64,000 nucleotides of DNA, taken from contig NW_022098004.1 in assembly GCF_002288925.2 (NCBI RefSeq), positions 9,901,980 through 9,965,979 on the forward strand, written 5' to 3'. Positions within the stretch are counted from its first letter, which is position 1, and each line of letters opens with the position of its first letter. The notes beneath the pieces are model-generated. The model made no database searches, was not told the origin of the DNA, and saw only the letters and a list, made by a program, of their open reading frames with translations. Origin of the DNA: Delphinapterus leucas (Eukaryota > Chordata > Mammalia > Artiodactyla > Monodontidae). Positions 22,471 to 32,151 of this stretch are shown here, piece by piece. The position numbers were made by a program, and so were the translations under genes.

Positions 22471-22849
22471 TACGCATCAAACAAGAGTGATAATGGGATA
22501 AATCCAGATGAATCTGTCCTCATATATGACGGGAAAGGAAGACAACTTTTAAAATGCTTAGATAACTGGGTTTGAGCGTTATCTTCCAAGTCTGGTTTAA
22601 ACATTAGTATCACATTGTACAAGATGGTTCTGACACTGGAATTTGATTTTTTTTGTCTAAATATGATGTCACATGGGCAAAATTTTACGAGTTTGATACT
22701 CCCTGCTGCTCGATCCCAGGTACCGTTCTAACATTTTCAGTGGAGGCAGAAATTGGCCCAACTTACTAGATGAAAACTGGAAACGGCTACCCAAGCTTTA
22801 AGTCCATCTGCCCTTTGAATCAATGGGTCCACTGCGAAAATTCTGCCCT
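22471..22849. other. Unique intronic sequence
   Basis: No feature recognised. Confidence 0.4.
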
Positions 22850-23310
22850 ACGGTGTATTCACAAAAGCATGTATCAAGAACGCTCACTGCAGCAGAGATT
22901 AGAGTCAATTTTGGATGAAAATGTGAGAGAGACTGAACTTTAAGAGAGCATCACTTGGAAGAGCAGAACAATGACAACAACCTCCATGTCCACCAAAAAG
23001 GGAGACTGGTTAAATAATGACAGCATAAACACGTGATGGAGTATCATACAGCAGCTAAAAGCAATGAGGATGACCTCTATGCACTGATAAGAAAAAAACC
23101 CTCCTCTAGTAGTAAGTGAAAAAAAATCAAGGTACATAACAGTATGTAGGTGTGTTGCGTAGTATGCACAACCTTTTTCTGGAAGAACATGCATGAAACA
23201 GTTAGTGATATTTACCTCCCAAGAGAAGAACTGCAGAGGACTTTCACTTTTCGTTTTACGCACTTTATGAAGATTCAAACCATATGCATGTATTACCATT
23301 CGCTCTCTGC
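22850..23310 (+). mobile_element. Old L1 (L1M type) 3' end
   Basis: Ordered remains of the ORF2 end and 3' UTR: TGTCCACCAAAAAGGGAGACTGG (about 22988-23010), then TGATGGAGTATCATACAGCAG, ATGAGGATGACCTCTATGC. Frames are broken throughout. Antisense to WWOX. Confidence 0.75.
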
Positions 23311-23699
23311 ACATCTCTGAAGATTGCTCTATACCACCTAGTGGAGGTTATTGTATTTTTTAACTTTGGAGTTAGAAAGATGCTAAGATAACTGGAAAAA
23401 AGCGGGCCCTGTTTTCTTTTTTTTTCTTTTTAATTTAACTCAAAATAATGAATCCAGTGAGATCACGACAAGAGTTCACTTGAAATATACTGAACTTGAA
23501 ATTCTGCTTGAAAAAACAGAAATAAATCTCCCTTTTCTTGACTTTCATAACTTCTCAGTCCAGAACACTGGACATTCTCTTAAACAGACCATGGTGTATT
23601 TCTTCGAATGGCAAGAAATCTTCCACGCTTTTCAGAGAATGAAGACAGTCTTGGCAAGTATTATCCAACCCGTTCATGCTCTGCTCCAGGCACCTGACT
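23311..23699. other. Unique intronic sequence
   Basis: No feature recognised other than a T-rich run at about 23410-23435. Confidence 0.4.
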
Positions 23700-24070
23700 G
23701 TCTCCCCCTCACCCCACTCCCGCCCCCGCCCCAGGGCCACTGCACAGGCCACCCCGTCTGCCCGGTTTGACCCTTCTCCCACCTTCCCCTGATCCTTCTT
23801 GAGATCTCGGCTCAGTCACCTCTTCCTGGGGACTCCCAAGTGTCCTCCGCCTCCCTGGCATTACTCACCACTCTGGAGCGCCACATCCTTTTTTCGTGCC
23901 ACTTTCCATCATTTCAAGTTTACACTGATGTTTGCCTTTCTTTGGATTGAGCTGTCTTCCACCCTCAGCTGAAAGCTCTACAAGAACAGTGGCAACACCT
24001 GTTTTTCCTTAACACCGGACGCCCAGTGCCTCTGACAGTGGGGCACTTCACAAATACGGGAATGAATGAA
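23700..24070 (+). repeat. L2 element
   Basis: L2 3' region: GAGATCTCGGCTCAGTCACC, then GACTCCCAAGTGTCC, CAGCTGAAAGCTCTACAAG, and GGGAATGAATGAATGC at the end. Confidence 0.65.
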
Positions 24071-24129
24071 TGCAGTCTGGACATCACTCCAAAGCCCAGT
24101 GACGTGTTAAAAAAATCAACCAACCTGTG

Positions 24130-24600
24130 TCACTCTGGCTCAAACCCTCTCATGTCACCACTGACTCAGAGTCCCTTGGCAACCTCCTCCCGCTTCACTG
24201 CCCTCCAGCCACGCTAGCGTCCCTGCTGATCCTAGAATCCTCCGGGCACGCCCCTACCTCCATTGCATGTGTGTAGGAAGTATTCCCCCTGACTTCTGCA
24301 CAGCTTACCATTTTACTACCTTCAGACCCTGGATCAAATGTCACAACTTTAGAGAGGTCCCGGCTGGCCACCCAATCTGAAATAATCCACGCTGTCAACT
24401 CCTGGCCCCTCACTCTGCTCTACTGTCCTGCACTGCATTTATAACCTGACATTACATTAAATATTAAACTTAATTATCCCTTTAGGGTCTGTTTCTCCTA
24501 CCTAGAAGCCTATGAGTGCAGGTACTGTGTTTTATTCGACGCTATTATCCTTAACCCCAACAGCACCGCAGGCCCTCAATGAATGTTTGTGCACAGGCAT
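24130..24600 (+). repeat. Second L2 element
   Basis: CCTGGATCAAATGTCACAAC, AGGTCCCGGCTGGCCACCC, AGCCTATGAGTGCAGGTAC, and CCCTCAATGAATGTTTG follow L2 order. It lies close behind another L2 in the same direction. Confidence 0.7.
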
Positions 24601-24972
24601 ATCAACGCCAACATCCGCACAGAGAGAGAAAAGCAAAAAGGAAAAACCAGAGACAGGGTTAAAGCTGGCTACTTTGTCATCCTAAAACCCGTAAATAACC
24701 TCTTAGTTGCATCCACGGGCGTCAACCACATTTTGTTTTTCTTAATAAATGAGCTGAATGAGTAAACATTCTCAAACCTCTGACTAATAAAGCAGATGAC
24801 ACTGACAATGAACTATAAACAAACTATGAAAGGGCTTGCTTGTCCTTTCATTCATAAAATAAACAAAGTGAATATGACTTTAAAAATAAAGAAAACATTA
24901 TTCCAAGAGCAATAAACTTTATGAACTGTACTAAAACCTCCATGTGTTTATCCCAGCACGTATATTTGACAA
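24601..24972. other. Unique intronic sequence
   Basis: AT-rich; no feature recognised. Confidence 0.4.
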
Positions 24973-24983
24973 TTAAAAACATC

Positions 24984-25340
24984 AGGACTTCCTGGGGGCG
25001 CAGTGGTTAAGAATCCACCTGCCAATGCAGGGGACACGGGTTAGATCCCTGGTCCGGAAAGATCACACATGCCGCGGAGCAACTAAGCCCGTGCGCCAAA
25101 ACCACTGAGCCTGCGCTCTACAGCCTGCGAGCCACGCACCACAACTACTGAGCCCATGTGCCACAACTACTGAAGCCCGTGTGCCTAGAGACCGTGCTCC
25201 GCAGCAAGAGAAGCCACCGCAATGAGAAGCCCGCACGCAGCAATGAAGAGTAACCCCCGCTCAGCGCAACTAGACAAAGCCCGCACGCAGCAACAAAGAC
25301 CCAATGCAGCCAAAAATAAATAAATAAATAAATTTATTTT
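24984..25340 (+). mobile_element. CHR SINE, long form, next to the WWOX exon 5 donor
   Basis: Long-form body and (TAAA)n tail, with a diverged head (CCTGGGGGCGCAGTGG; box B reads GGTTAGATCCC). A partly matching duplication TTAAAAACATCA / TTAAAAAATCAA flanks it (about 24973-24984 and 25341-25352). The tail ends about 24 bp from exon 5. Antisense to WWOX. Confidence 0.93.
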
Positions 25341-25364
25341 TTAAAAAATCAAGCACTCACTTAC

Positions 25365-25471
25365 CCATTCTCCTAAAATGCGTGACACGGCTTCATTGGC
25401 TCTTGTCATGTTCCTGCAGGCCAGGATCACATGTGCACCATGGAGGGCGAAAGTTTTGGCGGTTTCAAACC
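25365..25471 (-). CDS. WWOX: WWOX coding exon 5 (short-chain dehydrogenase domain)
   Basis: WWOX is a tumour-suppressor oxidoreductase with two N-terminal WW domains and a C-terminal short-chain dehydrogenase/reductase domain. On the minus strand this 107 bp block starts with the last two bases of a Gly codon, continues with 35 sense codons and ends on a whole Trp codon. The translation begins [14 protein letters not shown] and includes HVILACRN, then ends in [10 protein letters not shown], the part of the Rossmann fold just after the TGxxxGxG cofactor loop. Flanking signals are good: a TTTAAACCGTAG acceptor (AG at 25472-25473) and a GTAAGTG donor (25358-25364). Phase and length agree with human coding exon 5 as I recall it (c.410-516). 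The frame has no stop. Neighbouring exons are not in the window, so this is one exon of a very large gene rather than a complete gene. A CHR SINE lies just past the donor. Confidence 0.95.
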
Positions 25472-25562
25472 CTACGGTTTAAAGGAAAATCAAATTTAGA
25501 AAACACAAATGCAAAGCACTGAGCCATACTGAATGGCCTTTATTGAGTGCCAAACGCATTAC

Positions 25563-25793
25563 CCTAGTGGTTCTCGACCAGACTCGACTGTGCCCGCTAG
25601 AAGATATTTGCAAATAACTTGAGACGTTTTTTTCAGTAGTCACAGTTTGAGGTGGCGTGCTACTGGTATCTAGCGGGTAAAGGCCAGGCATGCTACAAAA
25701 TATCCTACAATGCACAGGACAGCCCCCTCAGCAAAGAATCATCTGGCTCAAATATCTACAGGGTTGAGGTTGAGCAAAGCTGCCCCAGGAACC
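25563..25793 (+). mobile_element. Nonautonomous hAT-type element
   Basis: Starts AGTGGTTCTCGACC, runs through GGTATCTAGCGGGTAAAGGCC and CCTACAATGCACAGGACAGCC, and ends GGTTGAGGTTGAGC. This is an old mammalian DNA repeat whose family name I am not sure of. (The second match is at about 25666-25686.). Confidence 0.65.
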
Positions 25794-26117
25794 AAGTGAT
25801 TTCAAAGGTGAAGGCCAAGCCACAGAAGAGCTCGCGGCATAGCCAGCCTTTGAACCACTGCTTAATAACAACCAAATCGTGTGATCAGTATAAAGAGTAA
25901 GGATACATAAATATTTAGACATGGTCACTGCCCTCCAAGAGTTTACAGTCTAATAAGAGAACACTGGAAAGTAAACCTGGAAAGTAAAACAACAACATTT
26001 GTTAAGTTCCTGACAATGTGCTCTGCACTATTTCCAGCACTTCTGCTTCCAGCGATGGCAACTAGGTTTCCTAGACCCACCCTCCCACTAAGAACAATTA
26101 GAAAAGCTGGACAAAAC
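25794..26117. other. Unique intronic sequence
   Basis: No firm feature. CACTGCCCTCCAAGAGTTTAC at 25927-25947 resembles a common old repeat. Confidence 0.35.

Positions 26118-26152
<35 letters not shown>
26118..26152. repeat. (AC)n microsatellite
   Basis: About 17 uninterrupted AC units; the longest dinucleotide run in the window. Confidence 0.95.
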
Positions 26153-26155
<3 letters not shown>

Positions 26156-27128
26156 CTCTGAAGGCATCAGAGGAACACTATGCTTGAGAATTTGGGGGGC
26201 CAACATCTGGAAAAGCTGAAAAGCCAAGAGAGGTGAGCCAGCATTTGGTGCTTCTATACCCAGTGAAAACACCCTTCAAAAAAAAAGGTGAACAAAATTT
26301 TTAACAAACAAAAGCTGAGGGAATATATCACCAGCATGTCTACACTAGAGGAAATACTAAAGAATGCTCTTCAGATAGGAGGAAAATGACCCTAGATAGA
26401 AATCTCGAGATGCGGAAAATGACAGAGTAACATAAAGGGTAAACAGATGAAAAAATCTAAATGATAATAGTATTAGTTTGTAAATTTTACAATACCTAGT
26501 GAGCATTAGTATACTGATAATAATGACATATAACCTAGGAGGAAAGTACTTGGTATTGAAATATTCTAAGACCCTTGCATTGTCCAGGAAGTGATAAAAT
26601 ACTAATCTGTATGAGACCTTAATAAGTCAAAAATATAATCTCTAAAATTACTGCTGAGAGATGTAATGCCTCCAATTACCACTGAGAGAACAGTAAAATA
26701 CAAATTTAACCAGTTAATACAAAGGGGAAGAAGAATAATTTTTTAAAAAAAGGCAAGAAGAACAAGGAATGTAAAACAAGTTAGATAAATAGAAAGCCAA
26801 TAATAAAGTGGTATATTTAACCCCAAATATATCTGTAATTACATTAAAGTGGACTAAAAATTGCAATCAAAAGACAAAGACTGTCAGACTGAACAAAACA
26901 CATATACAATATGCTCCTTACAGAAGTGTGTATGTTATGTTTTATACCCTTAAACATAAGGATAAAGAAAATTAAAAGAATGGGAAAAGATATACCATGT
27001 AAAGATGAACCAAAAGAAGTATTATAAGAGAAAAAACTGAATATTTCATAATGGTAAGTTCTAATCCATAAGGAATATGTGACAATTCTAAATTTATACA
27101 CATACACACATGTCAAAAGTTCACAGGA

Positions 27129-27330
27129 GAGCTTCCCTGGTGGCGCAGTGGTTGAGAGTCCGCCTGCCGATGCAGGGGACACGGGTTCGTGCCCCGGTCC
27201 GGGAGGATCCCACGTGCCGCGGAGCGGCTGGGCCCGTGAGCCATGGCCGCTGAGCCTGCGCGTCCGGAGCCTTTGCTCCGCAGCGGGAGAGGCCACAACA
27301 GTGAGAGGCCCGCGTACCGCAAAAAAAAAA
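27129..27330 (+). mobile_element. CHR SINE, short (CD-like) form, intact
   Basis: Full short form. Exact 14 bp target duplication AAAAGTTCACAGGA at 27115-27128 and 27331-27344. It sits inside the decayed L1. Antisense to WWOX. Confidence 0.96.
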
Positions 27331-28147
27331 AAAAGTTCACAGGATTAAGTGGAGAAATAGAGAAGTTCATAATCAGAGTGGAAGATTTTAACCTATCAGT
27401 AACATAAAAATGTCGATAAACAGGAAAGAATAGAAGATCTGAAAGTAACTGATCAACTGGAAATAACTGAATATGCTTAAACACTGAACACAACTGCAAA
27501 CGTATATTCAAGTACTTAAAGAGTATTTACCAAAATTGAACATGTGCATGGCCAGAAGTCTCAACCAATTTCAAAAGATTAAAATTGTAAAGCATGGCCT
27601 TGACCACAGCAGAATAAAATCAGACCTCGACACAAGATCCTAGAAAACTCCCTTATCTGGAAACTAAGCAACACATTTCTAAATAAGAAACTGTGACTCC
27701 AAAAATTACAATGAAAATCAGAAAATATTTTAAACTGAATTATTACAAAAATTCTACATATCAAAACTTACAGAACACAGGTAAAGCCATGGATGAAGGC
27801 CAATCTACAGCCCTAAAAACATATATTAGAACAGAAAATGAGCTCAGCATCTATTAAGTAAGAAAAATTTTAAAGCAGCTAATTACCTAAAGAAAGCAGA
27901 AGGAAGGCAATGAAAATAAAGACACAAAATTAAAACAAACATAAAATACAGAGGAACAAAGGACCCAAAAGTCATTTCCTTGAAAAATGTAATAAAACTG
28001 AAAAAGGGCTAGTGAGAGAGACAGAGAGAGAGCGTGTGCAAGCGAGCACCAGGACACACACTTGAGTGTACAAGTGAGCACACAAATGGCAGATAGCAGG
28101 GGAGAACAAAAGGACATCACTACAGATCCTAGTAAAAAGATATGATG

Positions 28148-28529
28148 GGGACTTCCCTGGTGGCGCAGTGGTTAAGAATCCGCCCGCCAATGCAGGGGAC
28201 ATGGGCTCGAGCCCTGGTCCGGGAAGATCCCACATGCTGCGGAGCAACTAAGCCTGTGCGCCACAACTACTGAGCCTGCGCTCTAGAGCCCGCGAGCCAC
28301 AACTACTGAGCCCGTGTGCCACAACTACTGAGCGTACATGCCACAACTACTGAAGCCTGCGCGCCTAGAGCCCATGCTCCACAACAAGAGAAGCCACCGC
28401 AATGAGGAGCCTGTGCACCACAACGAAGAGTAGTCCCTGCTCACCGCAACTAGAGAAAGCCCGCATGCAACAAGAGACCCAACGCAGCCAAAAATTTTCA
28501 AATTAAAAAAAAAATTTTTTAAGCAAAAA
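28148..28529 (+). mobile_element. CHR SINE, long form, intact
   Basis: Long form with an extra ACAACTACTGAGC unit. Exact 15 bp target duplication TAAAAAGATATGATG at 28133-28147 and 28530-28544. It sits inside the decayed L1. Antisense to WWOX. Confidence 0.96.
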
Positions 28530-28756
28530 TAAAAAGATATGATGAACAACTTTACACCAATAAATTTAAGATATAGTTGAAAAAGACAAATTCCCAGAAA
28601 GACACCACTTAAAAATTGCTGCAAGGAGAGAAAGAATTGAAAAAATGTATATTTTTAAAGAAAATTCTCAAAATGAAAACTGTGGATCCATTTGTCTTGA
28701 ACAGTAAAGTCTACCAAACGTTTAAGAAAATAAAAACGCCAACCTTACACCAACTC

Positions 28757-29156
28757 NNNNNNNNNNNNNNNNNNNNNNNNNNNNNNNNNNNNNNNNNNNN
28801 NNNNNNNNNNNNNNNNNNNNNNNNNNNNNNNNNNNNNNNNNNNNNNNNNNNNNNNNNNNNNNNNNNNNNNNNNNNNNNNNNNNNNNNNNNNNNNNNNNNN
28901 NNNNNNNNNNNNNNNNNNNNNNNNNNNNNNNNNNNNNNNNNNNNNNNNNNNNNNNNNNNNNNNNNNNNNNNNNNNNNNNNNNNNNNNNNNNNNNNNNNNN
29001 NNNNNNNNNNNNNNNNNNNNNNNNNNNNNNNNNNNNNNNNNNNNNNNNNNNNNNNNNNNNNNNNNNNNNNNNNNNNNNNNNNNNNNNNNNNNNNNNNNNN
29101 NNNNNNNNNNNNNNNNNNNNNNNNNNNNNNNNNNNNNNNNNNNNNNNNNNNNNNNN
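28757..29156. other. Assembly gap (400 N)
   Basis: Exactly 400 undetermined bases between L1 ORF2 remains and a GGGGA repeat. A round number suggests an estimated or nominal size. Confidence 0.99.
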
Positions 29157-29158
29157 AA

Positions 29159-29184
29159 GGGGAGGGGAGGGGAGGGGAGGGGAG
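29159..29184 (+). repeat. (GGGGA)n repeat, G-quadruplex motif
   Basis: Five GGGG runs separated by single A, directly after the gap, so the true array may be longer. On the plus strand, opposite WWOX sense. Confidence 0.9.
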
Positions 29185-29189
29185 AGGAG

Positions 29190-29527
29190 GATCTCATTTC
29201 AGAGCTTGAACATCACCCCATTGTTCTAAAGTGTAAAATACCACATCTTGTAAGCTATGTGGAAAATCCTACAGAGTACGCTGCACCAACAAAGCAATCA
29301 ATTCTACTAGAGAAGGTAGCAATGTAATTCAGCCAAAGCCATGTCAAATGATCAGAGATTACTGCTTCCAAGATAATGTTAATATGTATGAACAATCAGA
29401 GAATCATTATCTTACTGAGACTGCCATGTGAAAGAGTCAAGCAAAGGTCATGCATTCATATCACTTCCATATATCTAATCTTCATGGAGGCCAGTCTATT
29501 TATATAAACTAGTTCTCAAGGGAAGCC
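29190..29527. other. Unique intronic sequence
   Basis: No feature recognised. The old L1 before the gap is not recognisable here. Confidence 0.4.
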
Positions 29528-29715
29528 AGCACAGCATAGTGGAAAACTCAAACTCAGGAGTTTGACACATATGTGTTGACCCAGCTCCAGCTATTTATAA
29601 GCTATCAGACCTAAGGCTGTGCCTTTAACCCATCAGAAACTCAGTCATTTTTCTTAAAATGGGGAGTGAATAGTAAACATACACTAGGAACCTAATATAA
29701 ACACAGTAGGTGGGA
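29528..29715 (+). repeat. MIR element
   Basis: Sense MIR: GCACAGCATAGTGGAAAAC, CTCAGGAGTTTGACACAT, CTTAAAATGGGGAGTGAATA. Confidence 0.65.
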
Positions 29716-30619
29716 AAACAAATGTTAGTTCCCAATCCTTTCCAAAATCCAGTTCAGTGCAAAGTCCTGATTTATATGAACTAGCAAATATAGTACAGCC
29801 ATCATGACTGAAAAAAACTCTCTCCTAGGTCTGCTCCCAACAGCAAGCCATGAGCTAACTGGTTTTAACACCAACCAGAATCTAAAGAAATTTGCTACAA
29901 GATCTACCGCTCCATTTGTCTGAGTACTGGCTTAAGAACACACTTGAACTTTGATTATGCTGAGCACTATATCCCAAGATATTCACTTACCATTATCTAA
30001 GGATTACCTTCTATACTTGACTCTGAGGTTAAAGTAATTACACAAAAAATTTCAAATCTGAAATACTGCACATCTAAATCTGTTTGCCTCCTCTTTGGTG
30101 TCTGTACTAAAAGGTGCTGGGAGCTGTATCTTCAAGGCAAGAAACAACAACCTGAAATTTACTCATTTGGATCCATGATGCCAATTTCACCCCTTATCCC
30201 CAGTAAGCAAGAGGCACCCAGATCATTTGGGGAAAGAGAGAGAAGTACAACAACAGGTTTTGTAGCCCAGCTGTTCCAAAACTGGATGGGTGCGGGCATG
30301 GGACAAAATCTTGCTGACTGATGTGCTACATCAATCAAGCTAATGAAATGCTGACAGCCATATGGAGGTATAGCATGAAGTGGCCAAGAACGACTTCACT
30401 TGCAATCACAGGACTTTTCACACCCGGATCTTGTTGAAAATGATGGACTCTGTGTCCCTACAAAATTTCCAGGTCAGGACAATCATCAGACATATTTCTC
30501 ATCACATTTTCATCCAAGAGTGTTAAAAAAAAAAAAAAAAAGTCACACAGGGGAGTGGGGATAGATGGTGGATGCAATGCCTCGTCATTCATTAGCAAAC
30601 ATATTTTTAATGGACTGAA
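29716..30619. other. Unique intronic sequence
   Basis: No gene or repeat recognised. An A18 run lies at about 30524-30541. Confidence 0.4.
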
Positions 30620-30782
30620 GAAGCATCAGTTCAACACAGGTCCAGGCAGGCCCCAGGGCTTTATTTATCTAATTTACCAGGACAACCGTAAACTCCTTAA
30701 AATCTGTGCTTTTTTCATCTCTATGGCCCATAGCACTAACGCCCTAGTAAGATTCAATAAATAACTGCCAAGAAATGAATGT
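30620..30782 (+). repeat. L2 3' end
   Basis: CCGTAAACTCCTTAAAATCTG, CATCTCTATGGCCCATAGC, AAGATTCAATAAATAACTGC follow L2 order. (The first match is at 30686-30706.). Confidence 0.6.
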
Positions 30783-30816
30783 CCTTACAGGTTGCTAACA
30801 GGCTACAGTTCTGGAC

Positions 30817-31020
30817 TTTTTTTTTTTTGCCGTACACGGTCCTCTCACTGCTGTGGCCTCTCCCGTTGCGGAGCACAGGCTCCGGACACGAAGGCTCAGC
30901 GGCCATGGCTCACGGGCCCAGCCGCTCTGCGGCACGTGGGATCTTCCCGGACCGGGGCACGAACCCGCGTCCCCTGCATCAGCAGGCGGACTCTCAACCA
31001 CTGCGCCACCAGGGAAGCCC
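30817..31020 (-). mobile_element. CHR SINE, short (CD-like) form
   Basis: Complete reverse copy from the T-run to GGGAAGCCC. Flanks show only a weak duplication (CTGGACT / CCAGACT). The only short-form copy in WWOX sense direction. Confidence 0.93.
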
Positions 31021-31907
31021 TCCAGACTGTTTTAAAACAACCCAAGTTGTTTCAAACAGTACTGATGGCCCTCTAACTTCCTTTTAAACAATGAATAAAT
31101 ACTGGAATCCTGCAAAGATACTGCTCACTACAGTTTTGAATGACACTACCTAGGAATCTGTGAGGGAAAAGGGCATGCCGCTTTGCTATCAAAATTTATT
31201 TTCCCAGACAAACTTGTTAAGTCACGCCATCTCACTTGACAAAATAACCTATGGCAAAAGACTTTTTATTACCAAAAAGAGCACATCTGACACTATGGCG
31301 GCAACAGGCTGCAGGCACCACTCTGCACCCTCTCTCCTTTAGATAATTCCTGACTGTAGCTATGGTTAAACCATCTGTCCCTGTGTCGTGTAAAATTACA
31401 CTCTGAGTTTTACATCTATCTTCCTTTATCTAAGCCATGTGTTACATATTGCTAGTCTACTTTTAAAAGCTGCAACGGACAACTCTGTCTTCTTACCCTG
31501 TACAACTGCCTTTGGAGCAACACAAAGCAGGGATATTTCAAAAGATGATGGTTTAACATGAAGGACAGTAACACTTTTATAGTAAACCATATCTCTTGAG
31601 TGTGGAGTTTTATAAATTAAAAAAAAAAGTTTAATAATGCTACCTACTGCTAAAATCCAGGAAAAGCCCATGAGAATAGCATCCCTCACTCCCATAATAA
31701 TGCAGCTGATGACCAGTTTAATTAGCTAAATGTAGTAGTGCTAAGCCAATGCTGCACAGTGCCAAAGTTTGCACAAAATAATGAAGGCAATGGTTTACTA
31801 AATTTAATAACCTGATTCATCTTATAAAAAATTAACTTTATGACAATGTTTAAATTGAACCAGCTTAACTGCATGGAGGTGGCAAGAGTGTGTCCAGAGG
31901 AATATTT
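31021..31907. other. Unique intronic sequence
   Basis: No gene or repeat recognised. Confidence 0.4.
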
Positions 31908-31922
31908 AAAACTAATAATATA

Positions 31923-32136
31923 CAGGCTTCCCTGGTGGCGCAGTGGTTGAGAGTCCGCCTGCCGATGCAGGGGACACGGGTTCGTGCCCCGGTCCGGGAA
32001 GATCCCACGTGCCGCGGAGCGGCTGGGCCCGTGAGCCATGGCCGCTGAACCTGCGCAGCCGGAGCCTGTGCTCCACAACGGGAGAGGCCACAGCAGTGAG
32101 AGGCCCGCGTACGGCAAAAAAAAAAAAAAAAAAAAA
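31923..32136 (+). mobile_element. CHR SINE, short (CD-like) form, intact
   Basis: Full short form with an A-tail of about 24. Target duplication AAAACTAATAATATA / AAAACTACTAATATA at 31908-31922 and 32137-32151, one mismatch. Antisense to WWOX. Confidence 0.95.
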
Positions 32137-32151
32137 AAAACTACTAATATA

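Larger units (their letters stand above)
1..25364 (-). other. WWOX: WWOX intron 5 (5' part)
   Basis: This side lies downstream of exon 5 in the direction of transcription and begins with the GTAAGTG donor at 25358-25364. No further WWOX exon was recognised before the window ends, in keeping with the very large intron known here in mammals. It is filled with SINEs, L1, L2 and MIR relics, LTR or DNA elements, and unique sequence. The assignment follows from the exon identification; the intron number assumes human-like exon order. Confidence 0.85.
26230..28756 (+). mobile_element. Decayed old L1 with ORF2 remains, cut by the gap
   Basis: Order follows the 5' part of an old L1 ORF2: ATTACATTAAAGTGGACTAA, AAGACAAAGACTGTCAGACTG, AAAAGATATACCATG, GACATCACTACAGATCC, TGAACAACTTTACACCAATAA, and CTACCAAACGTTTAAG just before the N run. 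Stops and frameshifts are everywhere. Two CHR SINEs (27129-27330, 28148-28529) are inserted in it. Antisense to WWOX. (The second match is at 26872-26892, the fifth at about 28543-28563.). Confidence 0.8.

Noticed and set aside
28616..29209. 197-codon open frame on the plus strand and a 150-codon frame on the minus strand
   Set aside because: Both run through the 400 N gap; the open frame is an artefact of undetermined bases.
30524..30541. A18 run as the tail of a processed pseudogene
   Set aside because: No coding remains upstream and no target duplication.
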